Positions 27,705 through 36,146 are shown, numbered from the stretch's first letter. The stretch is DNA of 64,000 bases from Alphaproteobacteria bacterium (GCA_025924715.1 JAICHV010000008.1:1-64000); one strand, 5' to 3'. The notes: generated from the sequence alone by a model not told the origin. A program made the numbers and translations.

Positions 27705-28350
27705 AGCCGTGTTGATGATGAGCCGGCGCTTGCTCCTGACCGGCGCCTCGGCGCTGACCGTGGCGGGCTGCGGCGATCTGCTGGGCCTGGGCCCGGGCGA
27801 GCTGCCCCAACTCTACACCTTCAAGCCTGTAATGCCAGCGCCGACGCCGGGCGTGCCGGTGAGCTGGGCGCTGGCGGTGGCCATCCCCAATGCCGGCGCC
27901 GATCTGGATTCCACGCGGCTGGCGCTGACGCGCGGAACCGATACCATGGATTATTATGCCAAGGCCGCCTGGCCCGATCGCCTGCCGCTGCTGGTGCAAA
28001 GCGCACTGGTCGCCGCCTTCCAGGACTCAGGACGGGTGCCGGCCGTGGCGCGCGAGCAAGATGCGCTGCGCGCCGATTATCTGCTGACGACGGATATTCG
28101 CGATTTCACTGCCCATTATGCCGATCCCGACGGTGCCCCGACGATTACCGTCACCATCGTCGCCCAGATGGCGAGCGCCCATGGGCGCAAAGTGCAGGCG
28201 AGCCTGACCGCCAGCCAGTCCGCGCCGGCTTCCGCCAATTCGGTTGCCGCGGCGGCAGAGGCTTATGACGCCGCTTTCGGGGCGGTGCTGTCTCAGATTT
28301 TGAACTGGGCGCTGGCTTTGCCGCCGCCGCCTCCCGCCCCCTTGCCCTGA
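27694..28350 (+). CDS. ABC-transport auxiliary lipoprotein (PqiC-like)
   Basis: 218 residues from the ATG at 27694 (AAGGGA 10 bases upstream); ATG codons at 27685 and 27715 are alternatives. [16 protein letters not shown] is a lipoprotein signal with lipobox VAGC. The rest matches the auxiliary lipoprotein family that accompanies MCE transporters, ending in a Pro-rich tail. It probably links the MCE protein to the outer membrane. No mlaC-like soluble carrier is encoded here, so this lipoprotein may fill that part. Confidence 0.85.
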   Translation: MPNKAVLMMSRRLLLTGASALTVAGCGDLLGLGPGELPQLYTFKPVMPAPTPGVPVSWALAVAIPNAGADLDSTRLALTRGTDTMDYYAKAAWPDRLPLLVQSALVAAFQDSGRVPAVAREQDALRADYLLTTDIRDFTAHYADPDGAPTITVTIVAQMASAHGRKVQASLTASQSAPASANSVAAAAEAYDAAFGAVLSQILNWALALPPPPPAPLP

Positions 28351-28414
28351 TATAGCGGACCGGAACCTTCGTCCGCACGGCGCATTGTGTTACAGAATCG
28401 ATATGGAGTCCGCC

Positions 28415-28594
28415 ATGCTGCGTTGGGCCTTGATCTTTCTGGTGATCGGTTTGATCGCCGGCCTGTTGGGTTTCACCGGAATCGCCGGCACATCCATCGC
28501 CATCGCCAAGACCTTGTTCTTCGTCTTCATGGTGATCTTCCTGGTGCTGCTGCTGGCCGGCCTGACCGTGGGCCGACGGATCACGGGCGCTTAG
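28415..28594 (+). CDS. DUF1328-family small membrane protein
   Basis: 59 residues from the ATG at 28415, with GGAG 7 bases upstream; an ATG at 28403 is possible. [20 protein letters not shown] and a second hydrophobic helix are the DUF1328 pattern, two helices with short termini. Function unknown; such genes are often stress-inducible in Alphaproteobacteria. A GGAACC hexamer at 28362-28367 with CATT 16 bases on resembles an EcfG promoter with one mismatch. Confidence 0.88.
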   Translation: MLRWALIFLVIGLIAGLLGFTGIAGTSIAIAKTLFFVFMVIFLVLLLAGLTVGRRITGA

Positions 28595-28658
28595 AGCGCA
28601 ATCGGGTGAAGTGTGCAGCGGTTCACCCGCAAAATTGCGCGGCAATAAAAAAGAAGAC

Positions 28659-29558
28659 CTAGCTCCCCGTCACATATTGCGCCATCCGGGCCCGCAGACG
28701 CGCGTCCGGCAAGGCGCCGCGCGCGGCGGCCAGATCATCGATCATATGGGCGGGATTGGAAGTGCCGGGAATGGCCGCCGTCACCGCCGGATGACCGAGA
28801 ATGAATTTCAGGAAGAACTGCGCCCAACTGCTGCAATCGATCTCGGCGGCGAAATCGGGCAGCGGTTTTTTCTGCACTTCCCGGAAGAGATTGCCCCGCC
28901 CGAAAGGCAGCGCCACCAACACCGCCGTGCCGGCATCCTGGGCCGCGGGCAACAGGCGATTTTCCACCATGCGATTGTCGATGGCATAATCCACTTCCAG
29001 GAAATCGGGCTTCTCGCGTTTCACGATCGCTTCCGCGGCGCCATAGGCGCGCTCATAAGTGGTGGTGATGCCGGTATAGCGGATCAGCCCCCGCGCCTTA
29101 AGATCGTTCAGGCCCTTCAGGCTCTGGCCCGGGTCGCGCACATTGTGAAGCTGGAGCAGATCGAGCCGCGTCGTCTTCAGGCGCGAAAGACAGCCTTGCG
29201 CTTCGGCGGCATTGCCCGAGACCTCCAAGCCTTCCAGCTTGGTCGCCAGAAAAGTCTTGGCGCGCGCATTCTGGGCCGCCACGATGTCGCCGATCACTTG
29301 TTCCGCATTGCCGTAAGACGGGGCGGTGTCGATCACGCTGCCCCCTTGATTCAGCAAGGCGCGGATTACGCTTTCCAGATCGGAGCGCGCATTCTCATCA
29401 AAACCGTTGGCGGTGCCCAGGCCCACCGCCGGCAACATTTCGCCGCTATGCGGGATGGGGCGGCGGATCAGCGGCTTGTCGGCGGCCAGGGCAAGCCCTG
29501 GTGTCAGCGCCAAGCCGGCACCAAGGGCCAGGGATTCGCGGCGGGAAAAGTTGCGCAT
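28659..29558 (-). CDS. Exported aldo/keto reductase
   Basis: 299 residues from the ATG at 29558 (GAGGAG 7 bases upstream). N-terminus FSRRESLALGAGLALTPGLALA is a Tat-like signal. The TIM-barrel follows with the aldo/keto reductase tetrad in place: Asp and Tyr in SVIDTAPSYGNAEQ, Lys in LATKLEG and His in LLQLHN. NADPH-dependent reduction of a carbonyl is likely; an exported form is unusual because NADPH is cytosolic, unless the cofactor is carried with the folded protein through Tat. Confidence 0.88.
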   Translation of the reverse strand: MRNFSRRESLALGAGLALTPGLALAADKPLIRRPIPHSGEMLPAVGLGTANGFDENARSDLESVIRALLNQGGSVIDTAPSYGNAEQVIGDIVAAQNARAKTFLATKLEGLEVSGNAAEAQGCLSRLKTTRLDLLQLHNVRDPGQSLKGLNDLKARGLIRYTGITTTYERAYGAAEAIVKREKPDFLEVDYAIDNRMVENRLLPAAQDAGTAVLVALPFGRGNLFREVQKKPLPDFAAEIDCSSWAQFFLKFILGHPAVTAAIPGTSNPAHMIDDLAAARGALPDARLRARMAQYVTGS

Positions 29559-29628
29559 CGAACGCTCCTCTCTGCGTCCCCAGCGTAGAACCATCTTCAT
29601 CCGAAAAACAGGTGCCTGCGCGCCGTCT

Positions 29629-30072
29629 CTAGGCCGCGCGGCGGGCGAAGTTTCGCAGGATCCGGCGCAATCCCGGTTCCAGGACCCGCGCCGCCGCCTG
29701 TTCCGGCGTCAGCCACAGGCATTGGCGCACGCCTTTTTCCGGCCAGCTGCGGCGACGATGTTTGACCTCCAGCGAAAAGATCGCGACATCGCAGGGCATG
29801 AGCACGCCGTCTTTCTTTTCCTTGACGTAGTGATAAAGGCCGAGCGGTTCGGCGGCGACTTCGCCCACCACGCCGGCTTCCTCCAGCGCTTCGACGGCGG
29901 CGCTCTCCGCCAGCGTCAGGCCCAGTTCGGGCCAGCCTTTCGGCAATATCCAGCGGCGGCTGCGCAGCGAGGTGACCAGCATGATCTCCAGCCGGGGCTT
30001 TTTGCGCCAGCACAGCGCGGCGACCTGCCGGACCGGACTGCGCAGCGAAAGGCCGGCGCCTTTCGCCTTCAC
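29629..30072 (-). CDS. Nudix hydrolase (DIPP-like), coupled to PiT
   Basis: 147 residues from a GTG at 30072 that overlaps the TGA of the phosphate transporter gene (GTGA). The fold is Nudix with WILPKGWPELGLTLAE and VEALEEAGV; the box keeps the Gly and the EE pair but has Val where the consensus has Arg and Leu where the first Glu is expected, as partly seen in diphosphoinositol/diadenosine-polyphosphate hydrolase relatives. Coupling to a phosphate transporter suggests a substrate such as inorganic or nucleoside polyphosphates; this is inference. Confidence 0.85.
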   Translation of the reverse strand: MKAKGAGLSLRSPVRQVAALCWRKKPRLEIMLVTSLRSRRWILPKGWPELGLTLAESAAVEALEEAGVVGEVAAEPLGLYHYVKEKKDGVLMPCDVAIFSLEVKHRRRSWPEKGVRQCLWLTPEQAAARVLEPGLRRILRNFARRAA

Positions 30073-31064
30073 ATCATGCCTGTCGCGCCTGCCAGCCAAT
30101 AGAACCCTGCTCCGATCAAGGCCGCCGCCGGCATGGTGAGAACCCAGGCCACGACGATATCCTTCGCCACATTCCAGCGCACCGCGGAAACCCGCCGCGC
30201 CGCGCCAACCCCGACAATCGCGCCGGTGATGGTGTGGGTGGTGGAGACCGGAATGCCCAGATAGGTCGCCATGAACAAGGTAATCGACCCGGCCGTCTCC
30301 GCGCATACACCCTGAAGCGGCGTCAATCGCGTGATTCGCGAGCCCATTGTACGCACGATCCGCCAGCCGCCGAACAGTGTTCCCAGCGCCATGGCGGTCT
30401 GGCAGGCCAGCACCACCCATAACGGCACGAAGAACTTGCCGCCTTCCAAGCCATGGGCGAACAACAGGGCGGCGATGATCCCCATGGTTTTCTGGGCATC
30501 GTTGCCGCCATGACCCAACGAATAAGCGCTGGCCGAGACGAACTGGACATGGCGGAAGATATAATCCACCCGCGCCGGCGCCGCCCGCACGAACAGCCAG
30601 GACACCGCCAGCACCAGCAGCAGCGCCAGCACAAAGCCGCTGGCCGGCGACAGCACGATCGCGGCGATGGTGGTCCCCAGACCCTTCCACACCACCACGC
30701 CCCAACCGCCTTTGCACAGGCCCGCCCCCACCAATCCGCCGATCAGCGCATGGCTGGAAGACGAGGGAATGCCGGCCAGCCAGGTGATGACGTTCCAGGA
30801 TATGGCGCCCATCAAGGCCCCGAAGATCACGCTATCGGAAATGATCGTGGGTGACACGATACCCGTGCCGATGGTGGTGGCGACATGCAGCCCGAAAACC
30901 GCGAAGGCCACGAAATTGAAGAAGGCCGCCCAGGCCACCGCCCAGCGCGGGCTGAGCACTCGGGTCGACACGATGGTGGCGATGGAATTGGCGGCGTCGT
31001 GCAGGCCGTTGAGAAAATCGAAGGCCAGCGCCACCACGACCAGCAGGATGATCAGCGCCGTCAC
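30069..31064 (-). CDS. PiT-family inorganic phosphate transporter
   Basis: 331 residues with about ten transmembrane helices. The two PHO4 signatures are visible: DFLNGLHDAANSIAT near residue 15 and the second in VSASAYSLGHGGNDAQKTM near 180. It carries metal-phosphate with protons into the cell at low affinity. The GTG start abuts the stop of the DUF47 gene, and its own stop overlaps the Nudix start, so the three genes form one unit. Confidence 0.94.
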   Translation of the reverse strand: MTALIILLVVVALAFDFLNGLHDAANSIATIVSTRVLSPRWAVAWAAFFNFVAFAVFGLHVATTIGTGIVSPTIISDSVIFGALMGAISWNVITWLAGIPSSSSHALIGGLVGAGLCKGGWGVVVWKGLGTTIAAIVLSPASGFVLALLLVLAVSWLFVRAAPARVDYIFRHVQFVSASAYSLGHGGNDAQKTMGIIAALLFAHGLEGGKFFVPLWVVLACQTAMALGTLFGGWRIVRTMGSRITRLTPLQGVCAETAGSITLFMATYLGIPVSTTHTITGAIVGVGAARRVSAVRWNVAKDIVVAWVLTMPAAALIGAGFYWLAGATGMM

Positions 31065-31709
31065 TCAGACCTGCTCGATCACGATGCCGCTGATCCGGTT
31101 GGCGACGTCCTCGAAACGGTCGACGACTTTTTCGAGATGATCGTAGATTTCGTTGCCGACGATGAAGGCCATGGCATTGCCGTCCCGGTGCTTAAGGAAC
31201 AGCGCCTTGATGCCAAGATCGTTCAGTTCGTCGGCCTGTTCTTCCAGCCGGGTGATTTCTTCGGCGATGGCGTTGATGCGCCCGGCGCTTTGGCGCATCG
31301 AACCCAGCAGCCCCACGGCCTCCACGGTGAGCTCGGCGCAGCGCAGGATGATATCGCCCATCTGGCGCATCTGGGGTTCGAAGCCGGAGACCTCGAACAG
31401 GGTGATCGCCTTGGCCGTTTTCTGCATCTGGTCTATGGCGTCGTCGAGCTGCCCGATCAGCCCGACGATATCGCCGCGGTCGAACGGGGTGATGAAGGAG
31501 CGGCGAACATTTTGCAGCACTTCGCGGGCGAGAAGGTCCGCCTCGTTCTCATGGGCGATGATGCGCCGGCAGCTTTCGGGCACGGCGCCGCCGCCTTCCA
31601 GCAAATCGCGCAGCGCCAGGGCCCCCTCGACCAGGGTGCGGGCATGACGGTCGAAAAGCGCGAAAAACTTGTTTTCGCGCGGCATCAGGGCCTGGAAAAA
31701 CTGCAGCAT
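31065..31709 (-). CDS. DUF47/PhoU-like protein, partner of PiT
   Basis: 214 residues, all helical, of the DUF47 (PhoU-like) family; FFALFDRHARTLVEGALAL at the N-terminus and DQMQKTAKAI in the middle fit. Members are commonly encoded before PiT transporters and are thought to modulate phosphate uptake. First gene of the DUF47-PiT-Nudix operon. No Pho box was recognised upstream. Confidence 0.92.
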   Translation of the reverse strand: MLQFFQALMPRENKFFALFDRHARTLVEGALALRDLLEGGGAVPESCRRIIAHENEADLLAREVLQNVRRSFITPFDRGDIVGLIGQLDDAIDQMQKTAKAITLFEVSGFEPQMRQMGDIILRCAELTVEAVGLLGSMRQSAGRINAIAEEITRLEEQADELNDLGIKALFLKHRDGNAMAFIVGNEIYDHLEKVVDRFEDVANRISGIVIEQV

Positions 31710-31795
31710 GGGTCTCCTGCCTTTTGCGCCTCTTCCCGCAATCGCGCGAAGCGGTCAAGCCGGCCCCCCGGCCATAGAATGGACACCCCTGACTA

Positions 31796-31882
31796 GCGGG
31801 TTTGCGAGGATACGCAAGCCGCCAAGGGGGCAAATCCCCAAGCCGGGTGTGGGATTCCCATAATGGGCCCGGTACGCCCGGG
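31796..31882. promoter_or_regulatory. Structured leader region with competing hairpins
   Basis: In the gap between the DUF47 and SleB-type genes lie GCGG..TTGCG/CGCAA..CCGC (31796-31822), GGGG-CAAAT-CCCC (31827-31839) and a CCCGG segment (31868-31872) that can pair either with CCGGG at 31843-31847 or with CCGGG at 31878-31882. Mutually exclusive pairing is riboswitch-like, but no known class was recognised and GC-rich DNA gives such pairs by chance. Confidence 0.3.
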
Positions 31883-31980
31883 TTAACCAGGAAAAAGCGC
31901 CAAAAACGCCCCCTCTTCGACCCGGCACGGCGGCTGCAAGTCCCTCCGGCGACAGCGTCTTTCTGTCCGGAGGTGAAACA

Positions 31981-32565
31981 ATGCGCCGCAATGATGCGAT
32001 AACGCGGGCCGACCGCGTCCTGGTTGCCGCCCTGGCCATTCTCCTGGTCACCGCCAGCACCGCCTTGGGTTCGGCCCTGGTCTATCGGGCCCCGCAGCCT
32101 GCGCCGGTCGTGGTGGCGGCGGCTCCGGCCCAATCCGCCCAAGACGTGGTGCTGAACGAGCTGGCGGCCGAGCATCGCTGCCTGTCCGAAGCGCTTTATT
32201 ACGAAGCCCGCGGCGAGGGCATAGAGGGCCAGCGCGCCGTGGCCGAAGTTGTGTTTCACCGGATGAGCCAGGGCAATTACGGCCGCTCGATTTGCGCCGT
32301 GGTTTATGAAGGCGCCGGCCATCGCGGCTGCCAGTTTTCCTTTGCCTGCAATGGCGACCTTCATCACCCGCGCGAACAAAGCGCCTGGCGCGATTGCGAG
32401 CATTTGGCAGCGGAGATTCTCACCGGCGAAGTGCGGCTGCGCAACGCCACCGGCGGCGCCACCCATTACCACGCCACCTCGGTGCTGCCCTATTGGGCTC
32501 CCACGCTGCAGCAGACGGCCCGCATCGGTCACCACATTTTCTATCGCGCCACCCACACCATCTAA
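31981..32565 (+). CDS. SleB-type cell-wall hydrolase
   Basis: 194 residues. A membrane-anchor or signal helix (14-36) is followed by a Hydrolase_2 domain (about 65-190): CLSEALYYEARGEGIEGQRA with the catalytic-type Glu, AVAEVVFHRM, and GATHYHA. Such enzymes cut peptidoglycan glycan strands in the periplasm. Strong ribosome-binding site GGAGG 8 bases before the ATG. It stands alone, with a structured leader 100 bp upstream. Confidence 0.9.
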   Translation: MRRNDAITRADRVLVAALAILLVTASTALGSALVYRAPQPAPVVVAAAPAQSAQDVVLNELAAEHRCLSEALYYEARGEGIEGQRAVAEVVFHRMSQGNYGRSICAVVYEGAGHRGCQFSFACNGDLHHPREQSAWRDCEHLAAEILTGEVRLRNATGGATHYHATSVLPYWAPTLQQTARIGHHIFYRATHTI

Positions 32566-32626
32566 GGCGGCCCCGCCCCCGGGGGATTCTTGTCGCCGCT
32601 TGGGTGTTGGCGCACTCTGCCTTGCT

Positions 32627-33502
32627 ATGGGTGATTCGCGCCGTGCTGCCGATGCTGCGACCTGGCTTCGCCGGCTGTTATTCGCCGGTTTGGTCGCCGC
32701 GCCCTTGCCGGCCGCGGCCCAGGAAATACCCGCTCCCACCATGGCGATCCCGCGCGCGGCGCTGAACAGCAATTTCGACTGGGGCCTGTCGGCGGGGTTC
32801 GATTATTCCACCGGCAGTTATGGCGCCAAATGCGCGCTCAAAAGCGTGTCGCTGAGTTGCACCACCACCGGCACCACCATCTTCGCCCTTCCCGTGACCG
32901 CCATGCTGCAAATCGAGCGACTGCGGCTTCAGTTGACCTTGCCCTATGTCGATATCGAGGGACCGGGAAAATTCGCCGGCGATGTCGGCATTCCCGTCGT
33001 GGTGGCGCCCGCCAGCACCGACAAAAAACATCGTTCGGGCATCGGCGACGCCACTATCGGCGCGGCCTGGATCCTGTCCCGCGAGACCACCTTGTTGCCG
33101 ACGCTGGAGATCGCCGGGGTGGTCAAGCTGCCCAGCGCGATGAACGGCTTGGGCACCGGCAAGACCGACTACAGCGCGCAGTTCAATGTCTATCAACATC
33201 TGCTGCCCGGACTCGTGGCGTTCGGCTCGCTGGGCTATCAGTGGATCGGCGACGTTCCAACCGCGCGTCTGTCCAGCGGCGCCAGCGCCAATGCCGGTGT
33301 CGATTGGGATCTGAGCTTTGCCTCGCTGGGGGCTACGGTCGATTACCGCCAGCATTCCTGGGGCGGGTCGCCGGATTATTTCGCCCTGAACCCCTATGTC
33401 ACCTGGCATATGCTGGGCGGCATGGGGGTTTCGGTCTACGCCACGGTCGGCTTGACGCGCGCCAGCCCCGGCAGCGGCGGCGGCCTGCGCTTCATTCTCT
33501 AA
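32627..33502 (+). CDS. Predicted outer-membrane beta-barrel protein
   Basis: 291 residues from the ATG at 32627. Signal peptide to AAA-Q (about residue 31), then amphipathic strands with frequent Tyr/Phe/Trp and the end LTRASPGSGGGLRFIL. It resembles the transporter-type barrels that follow a FALPVTAMLQIERLRLQLTLPY-like start, but no substrate is inferable. Cys63 and Cys74 may form a disulfide in an early loop. Function unknown. Confidence 0.72.
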   Translation: MGDSRRAADAATWLRRLLFAGLVAAPLPAAAQEIPAPTMAIPRAALNSNFDWGLSAGFDYSTGSYGAKCALKSVSLSCTTTGTTIFALPVTAMLQIERLRLQLTLPYVDIEGPGKFAGDVGIPVVVAPASTDKKHRSGIGDATIGAAWILSRETTLLPTLEIAGVVKLPSAMNGLGTGKTDYSAQFNVYQHLLPGLVAFGSLGYQWIGDVPTARLSSGASANAGVDWDLSFASLGATVDYRQHSWGGSPDYFALNPYVTWHMLGGMGVSVYATVGLTRASPGSGGGLRFIL

Positions 33503-33508
33503 AGCCGT

Positions 33509-34624
33509 TTAATAATCCGGCCTGGCCCAATCGGGCTCGCGCCGCCCGGGCGCAAAATCCGCATAGGCCGGCGAATCGCCCGCTCCGTCGCCCGCATCGT
33601 TGTTCGGGCCTTCGACCAGATAGCGCAAATCCGCATTGCGCCCCAGCCACAAGGGCAGATAGCCGGCCTTGTCGGGATTGGAGGCGGCGATGGCACGGTA
33701 TTTTTCGTCGCGCAAATTCAGATAGGTGTCCGTATCGCCGCCCGACTGGGCCAGAAGCTCATTCGCCGCCCGCACCCCCATATTGATCGCAGTATCGCCC
33801 TGCACCATGGCCAGCGCCGATGGCAGCCGGTCGGCGCCCGAGGCCAGCCAATAACGCTGATACAAAATCTGCTCGGCGTCCGCCTGGTTGAGAGAGACGA
33901 CATCGATATCGGGATTGGCGCCCTGGTTGATGCCGAAATTGGCCGGACTGCCGTTGGCGTCATTCTGCGCATAGCCGCCTTCATGCGCGGCGACAAAGCT
34001 GGCGTAAAATTGGTCGAAGGCGCGCCATGCCGGTGAATCGTCTGGCTGGCCGATACTCGCAAAGTCGGGAAACGCCATCGGCGCAGCGCAGCCGGCGTTG
34101 GGCGCGGCCGATTCGACCGGCGCGGCGCCAAGCCCCAGACGCCGGGCATAGCCCGCCAAGGCGGCCCGGCGCTCGGCCGTGCTGAAACGGTGCGCGGCCG
34201 GATACCAGGACGAACACATCACGCGGCCATCGGCACCCGTCATGCGGATCGAAACATTTCCCGCATCGAACGCCAATATTTCCGACCGGCCATCCGCATA
34301 GACGGTGAAAAGCGTATTTTGGCGCAAGGCGAACATGCCGGCGAGATGACCGGCGCCATCGAAGACCGAGCCGAGCCCGCCACTCAAAAGCGTGAAGCTT
34401 GTCTTGGCGATGGTACCATCCGGAGCGGCGATTTCCCGCACAAGCCCGGTTTTGACAGGATGAAGCGAGAGCACCGAGCCATCCAGGCCGACATTGTTTT
34501 CAACCGCGATCGCCGCGAACCCCGTTACCGCGGGCGCGCGGCTCGCGTTTTGTCCCGCGGGCTGGGCATAGGCACTGCCAATCCCTGCCAGCAGAATGGC
34601 CAGCGCGGCGCAATATGAGCGAAT
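33509..34624 (-). CDS. GH108-type peptidoglycan hydrolase with probable ATT start
   Basis: The first canonical start is the GTG at 34474 (321 residues), but the open frame continues upstream and encodes a signal peptide (RSYCAALAILLAGIGSAYA-Q) directly after an ATT at 34624 that has GGAGG 5 bases before it. From the ATT the protein has 371 residues. The C-terminal half is a glycoside hydrolase 108 domain: AAHEGGY with the catalytic-type Glu215, NFGINQG, and QILYQRYW; these are secreted N-acetylmuramidases. The N-terminal half (30-190) is an unknown beta-rich domain. Start from ATT is inference. Confidence 0.78.
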   Translation of the reverse strand: MRSYCAALAILLAGIGSAYAQPAGQNASRAPAVTGFAAIAVENNVGLDGSVLSLHPVKTGLVREIAAPDGTIAKTSFTLLSGGLGSVFDGAGHLAGMFALRQNTLFTVYADGRSEILAFDAGNVSIRMTGADGRVMCSSWYPAAHRFSTAERRAALAGYARRLGLGAAPVESAAPNAGCAAPMAFPDFASIGQPDDSPAWRAFDQFYASFVAAHEGGYAQNDANGSPANFGINQGANPDIDVVSLNQADAEQILYQRYWLASGADRLPSALAMVQGDTAINMGVRAANELLAQSGGDTDTYLNLRDEKYRAIAASNPDKAGYLPLWLGRNADLRYLVEGPNNDAGDGAGDSPAYADFAPGRREPDWARPDY

Positions 34625-34694
34625 CCCACCCTCCCCGTCCGTTATTTGGATCGACAGGCAAAAAACCTAACACGCCTTTAGCTGAACGGGAGAT

Positions 34695-34729
34695 GAACCT
34701 CGGGGGAACTCTCTTCCCCGTCTTGGTTC
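34695..34729 (+). promoter_or_regulatory. Two-level hairpin in the leader of the GDT1-type gene
   Basis: GAACC (34695-34699) pairs with GGTTC (34725-34729) around an inner stem CGGGG/CCCCG (34701-34720). It lies 51 bp before the start codon of a Mn/Ca-type exporter gene. The manganese riboswitch consensus (yybP-ykoY) was looked for and not recognised. A GGAACTT motif follows at 34759-34765. Confidence 0.3.
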
Positions 34730-34779
34730 CCTTCAGGAAACCGAATAGATAGCTGCCAGGAACTTCCGCCCGCGGCCAA

Positions 34780-35391
34780 ATGCTTTCCATTCCCCTCATT
34801 GCTTCGAGTTTCGGCATCATCTTCCTCGCCGAGCTTCCAGATAAGACCGCCCTGGCGGCGCTCATTCTCGCCACCCAGTATAAAGCGCGCCACGTCATCC
34901 TCGGCGCGTGGCTCGCCTTTCTGGTGCAGACACTGGTCGCGGTCGCGGCCGGCAGCCTTTTGACGCTCCTGCCCACGGCCTTGATACGCGTCGCGTCCGG
35001 GATCGGCTTTCTGGTTTTCGCCTTCCTCGCCTTTCGCAGAAACGCAGCAGAAGACATTCGAGAAGAAGGCAAAGCGGCGCAGAGCTGCACCAACAGGCCC
35101 GCCTGGCTTGCCAGTTTCCTGGTGATTTTCGCAGCGGAATGGGGCGACCTGACGCAGCTCGCCACCGCGGCCTTGGTCGCCCGCAACGGCCATGCCCTGT
35201 CCATCGGCATTGGAGCGGTTCTGGCGCTTTGGGCCGTGACCTTGCTGGCCGCTTATACGGGCGCGCAATTGGGCAAATATCTAAACCCGCAATTGCTGAA
35301 CCGGGTCAGCGGCGCAGTGTTTGCGCTGATCGGACTCTACATCATTTACGCAGCCCTTTTCCCGCAGGGCTTGAGTCCAGGGCTGCTTTAA
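34780..35391 (+). CDS. TMEM165/GDT1-family cation transporter
   Basis: 203 residues, six membrane helices in two inverted repeats (1-85 and 105-200). Each repeat holds the family motif in variant form: AELPDKTAL near residue 17 and AEWGDLTQL near 118, against the consensus E-x-G-D-(K/R)-(S/T). Family members exchange Mn2+ or Ca2+ for protons. The changed positions (Gly to Pro, Lys/Arg to Leu) may alter selectivity. Monocistronic with a structured leader. Confidence 0.88.
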   Translation: MLSIPLIASSFGIIFLAELPDKTALAALILATQYKARHVILGAWLAFLVQTLVAVAAGSLLTLLPTALIRVASGIGFLVFAFLAFRRNAAEDIREEGKAAQSCTNRPAWLASFLVIFAAEWGDLTQLATAALVARNGHALSIGIGAVLALWAVTLLAAYTGAQLGKYLNPQLLNRVSGAVFALIGLYIIYAALFPQGLSPGLL

Positions 35392-35397
35392 AAAGAT

Positions 35398-35733
35398 TCA
35401 GCCCGCAGGGTCCATCGTGCCCGGATACCAGGGCCAGAGCGCATAAACATTGCGCGCCGGGAGGACCGTTCTCCAACCACCATTGTAACCGGGGCCGATG
35501 TCCTCGAAGGAAATGGCAACGGTTTGACGTTCCCCATTGGGCCGGACCAGTGCGGCCGGCGTACCGCCCGACATCCCATATCCGACGATGGTGCCAATCG
35601 GGAAGCCGTCAAAATCGTAGACCGGTTGCCCGATAGAATGTTGAACCAGCGCCGCTTCACTCGGCATGGAGGCCAAGGCAGGACCCGCCACGAGTCCAGC
35701 CAGACCTGCCGCAAACAACAGTGTTTTTCGCAT
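35398..35733 (-). CDS. Small exported protein, EcfG-type promoter
   Basis: 111 residues from the ATG at 35733 (GGAGG 6 bases upstream). Signal peptide 1-21 (ALA-S). The mature part has IGQPVYDFDGFPIGTIVGYG, which resembles the beta-strand turn of PRC-barrel proteins, and a Trp-rich end (VYALWPWYPG). Function unknown. Its promoter region holds a perfect EcfG consensus at 35762-35786. Confidence 0.8.
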   Translation of the reverse strand: MRKTLLFAAGLAGLVAGPALASMPSEAALVQHSIGQPVYDFDGFPIGTIVGYGMSGGTPAALVRPNGERQTVAISFEDIGPGYNGGWRTVLPARNVYALWPWYPGTMDPAG

Positions 35734-35761
35734 GGCTGCCTCCTTTGGACGACAAGGATTC

Positions 35762-35786
35762 AACGTTTGCGGTTAGCGCCTGTTCC
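35762..35786 (-). promoter_or_regulatory. EcfG-type general-stress promoter (perfect consensus)
   Basis: On the minus strand GGAAC (35782-35786), 16 bases, CGTT (35762-35765): an exact match to the alphaproteobacterial EcfG/RpoE2 promoter. The start codon of the downstream gene is 29 bases further on. Confidence 0.7.
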
Positions 35787-35859
35787 TGCCGGAGGCTGTG
35801 GTTTGCGTGGCAGGCGCGGACACGCATGTCCGCGGCCCGCCAGCGCCATACGGTTCCCG

Positions 35860-36117
35860 CTACGAGCGCGGATCGAGATCCAACAATTTGGTATATCCCA
35901 GCCGGTCGACGCGCGGCATGGTGTTCGTCATCTCTGCATAGGCTCGCTGCTGGATGGCGATGCTGGTGGCATTGTTATCGCCGCCATAGGGTCCGTTCAG
36001 CACCGTCGTCTGCGTCACGGTATTCATCACGCCCATATTGCCCATGGTTCCATTTTCGGCATAGGCCGTGGTGGTCGCGGCGATCAAGGCGGCTGTGGCA
36101 AAGGGGATCAATCTCAT
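35860..36117 (-). CDS. Small exported protein, EcfG-type promoter
   Basis: 85 residues from the ATG at 36117, with GGAGG 5 bases upstream. Signal peptide to AYA-E (about residue 20), then a Met/Asn/Thr-rich segment and a short polar helix. No domain recognised. It is the middle one of three small secreted-protein genes in a row, each with its own EcfG-like promoter. Confidence 0.75.
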   Translation of the reverse strand: MRLIPFATAALIAATTTAYAENGTMGNMGVMNTVTQTTVLNGPYGGDNNATSIAIQQRAYAEMTNTMPRVDRLGYTKLLDLDPRS

Positions 36118-36146
36118 TTTGTCCTCCATCGATGCTCCCATCAGAA

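Noticed and set aside
31796..31882. Cyclic-di-GMP (GEMM) riboswitch
   Set aside because: A CGCAAGCC stretch resembles part of the GEMM core but the other conserved segments and their order are missing.
34681..34779. yybP-ykoY manganese riboswitch before the GDT1-type gene
   Set aside because: The context fits, but the conserved loop sequences of that class are not present; only a generic hairpin is seen.
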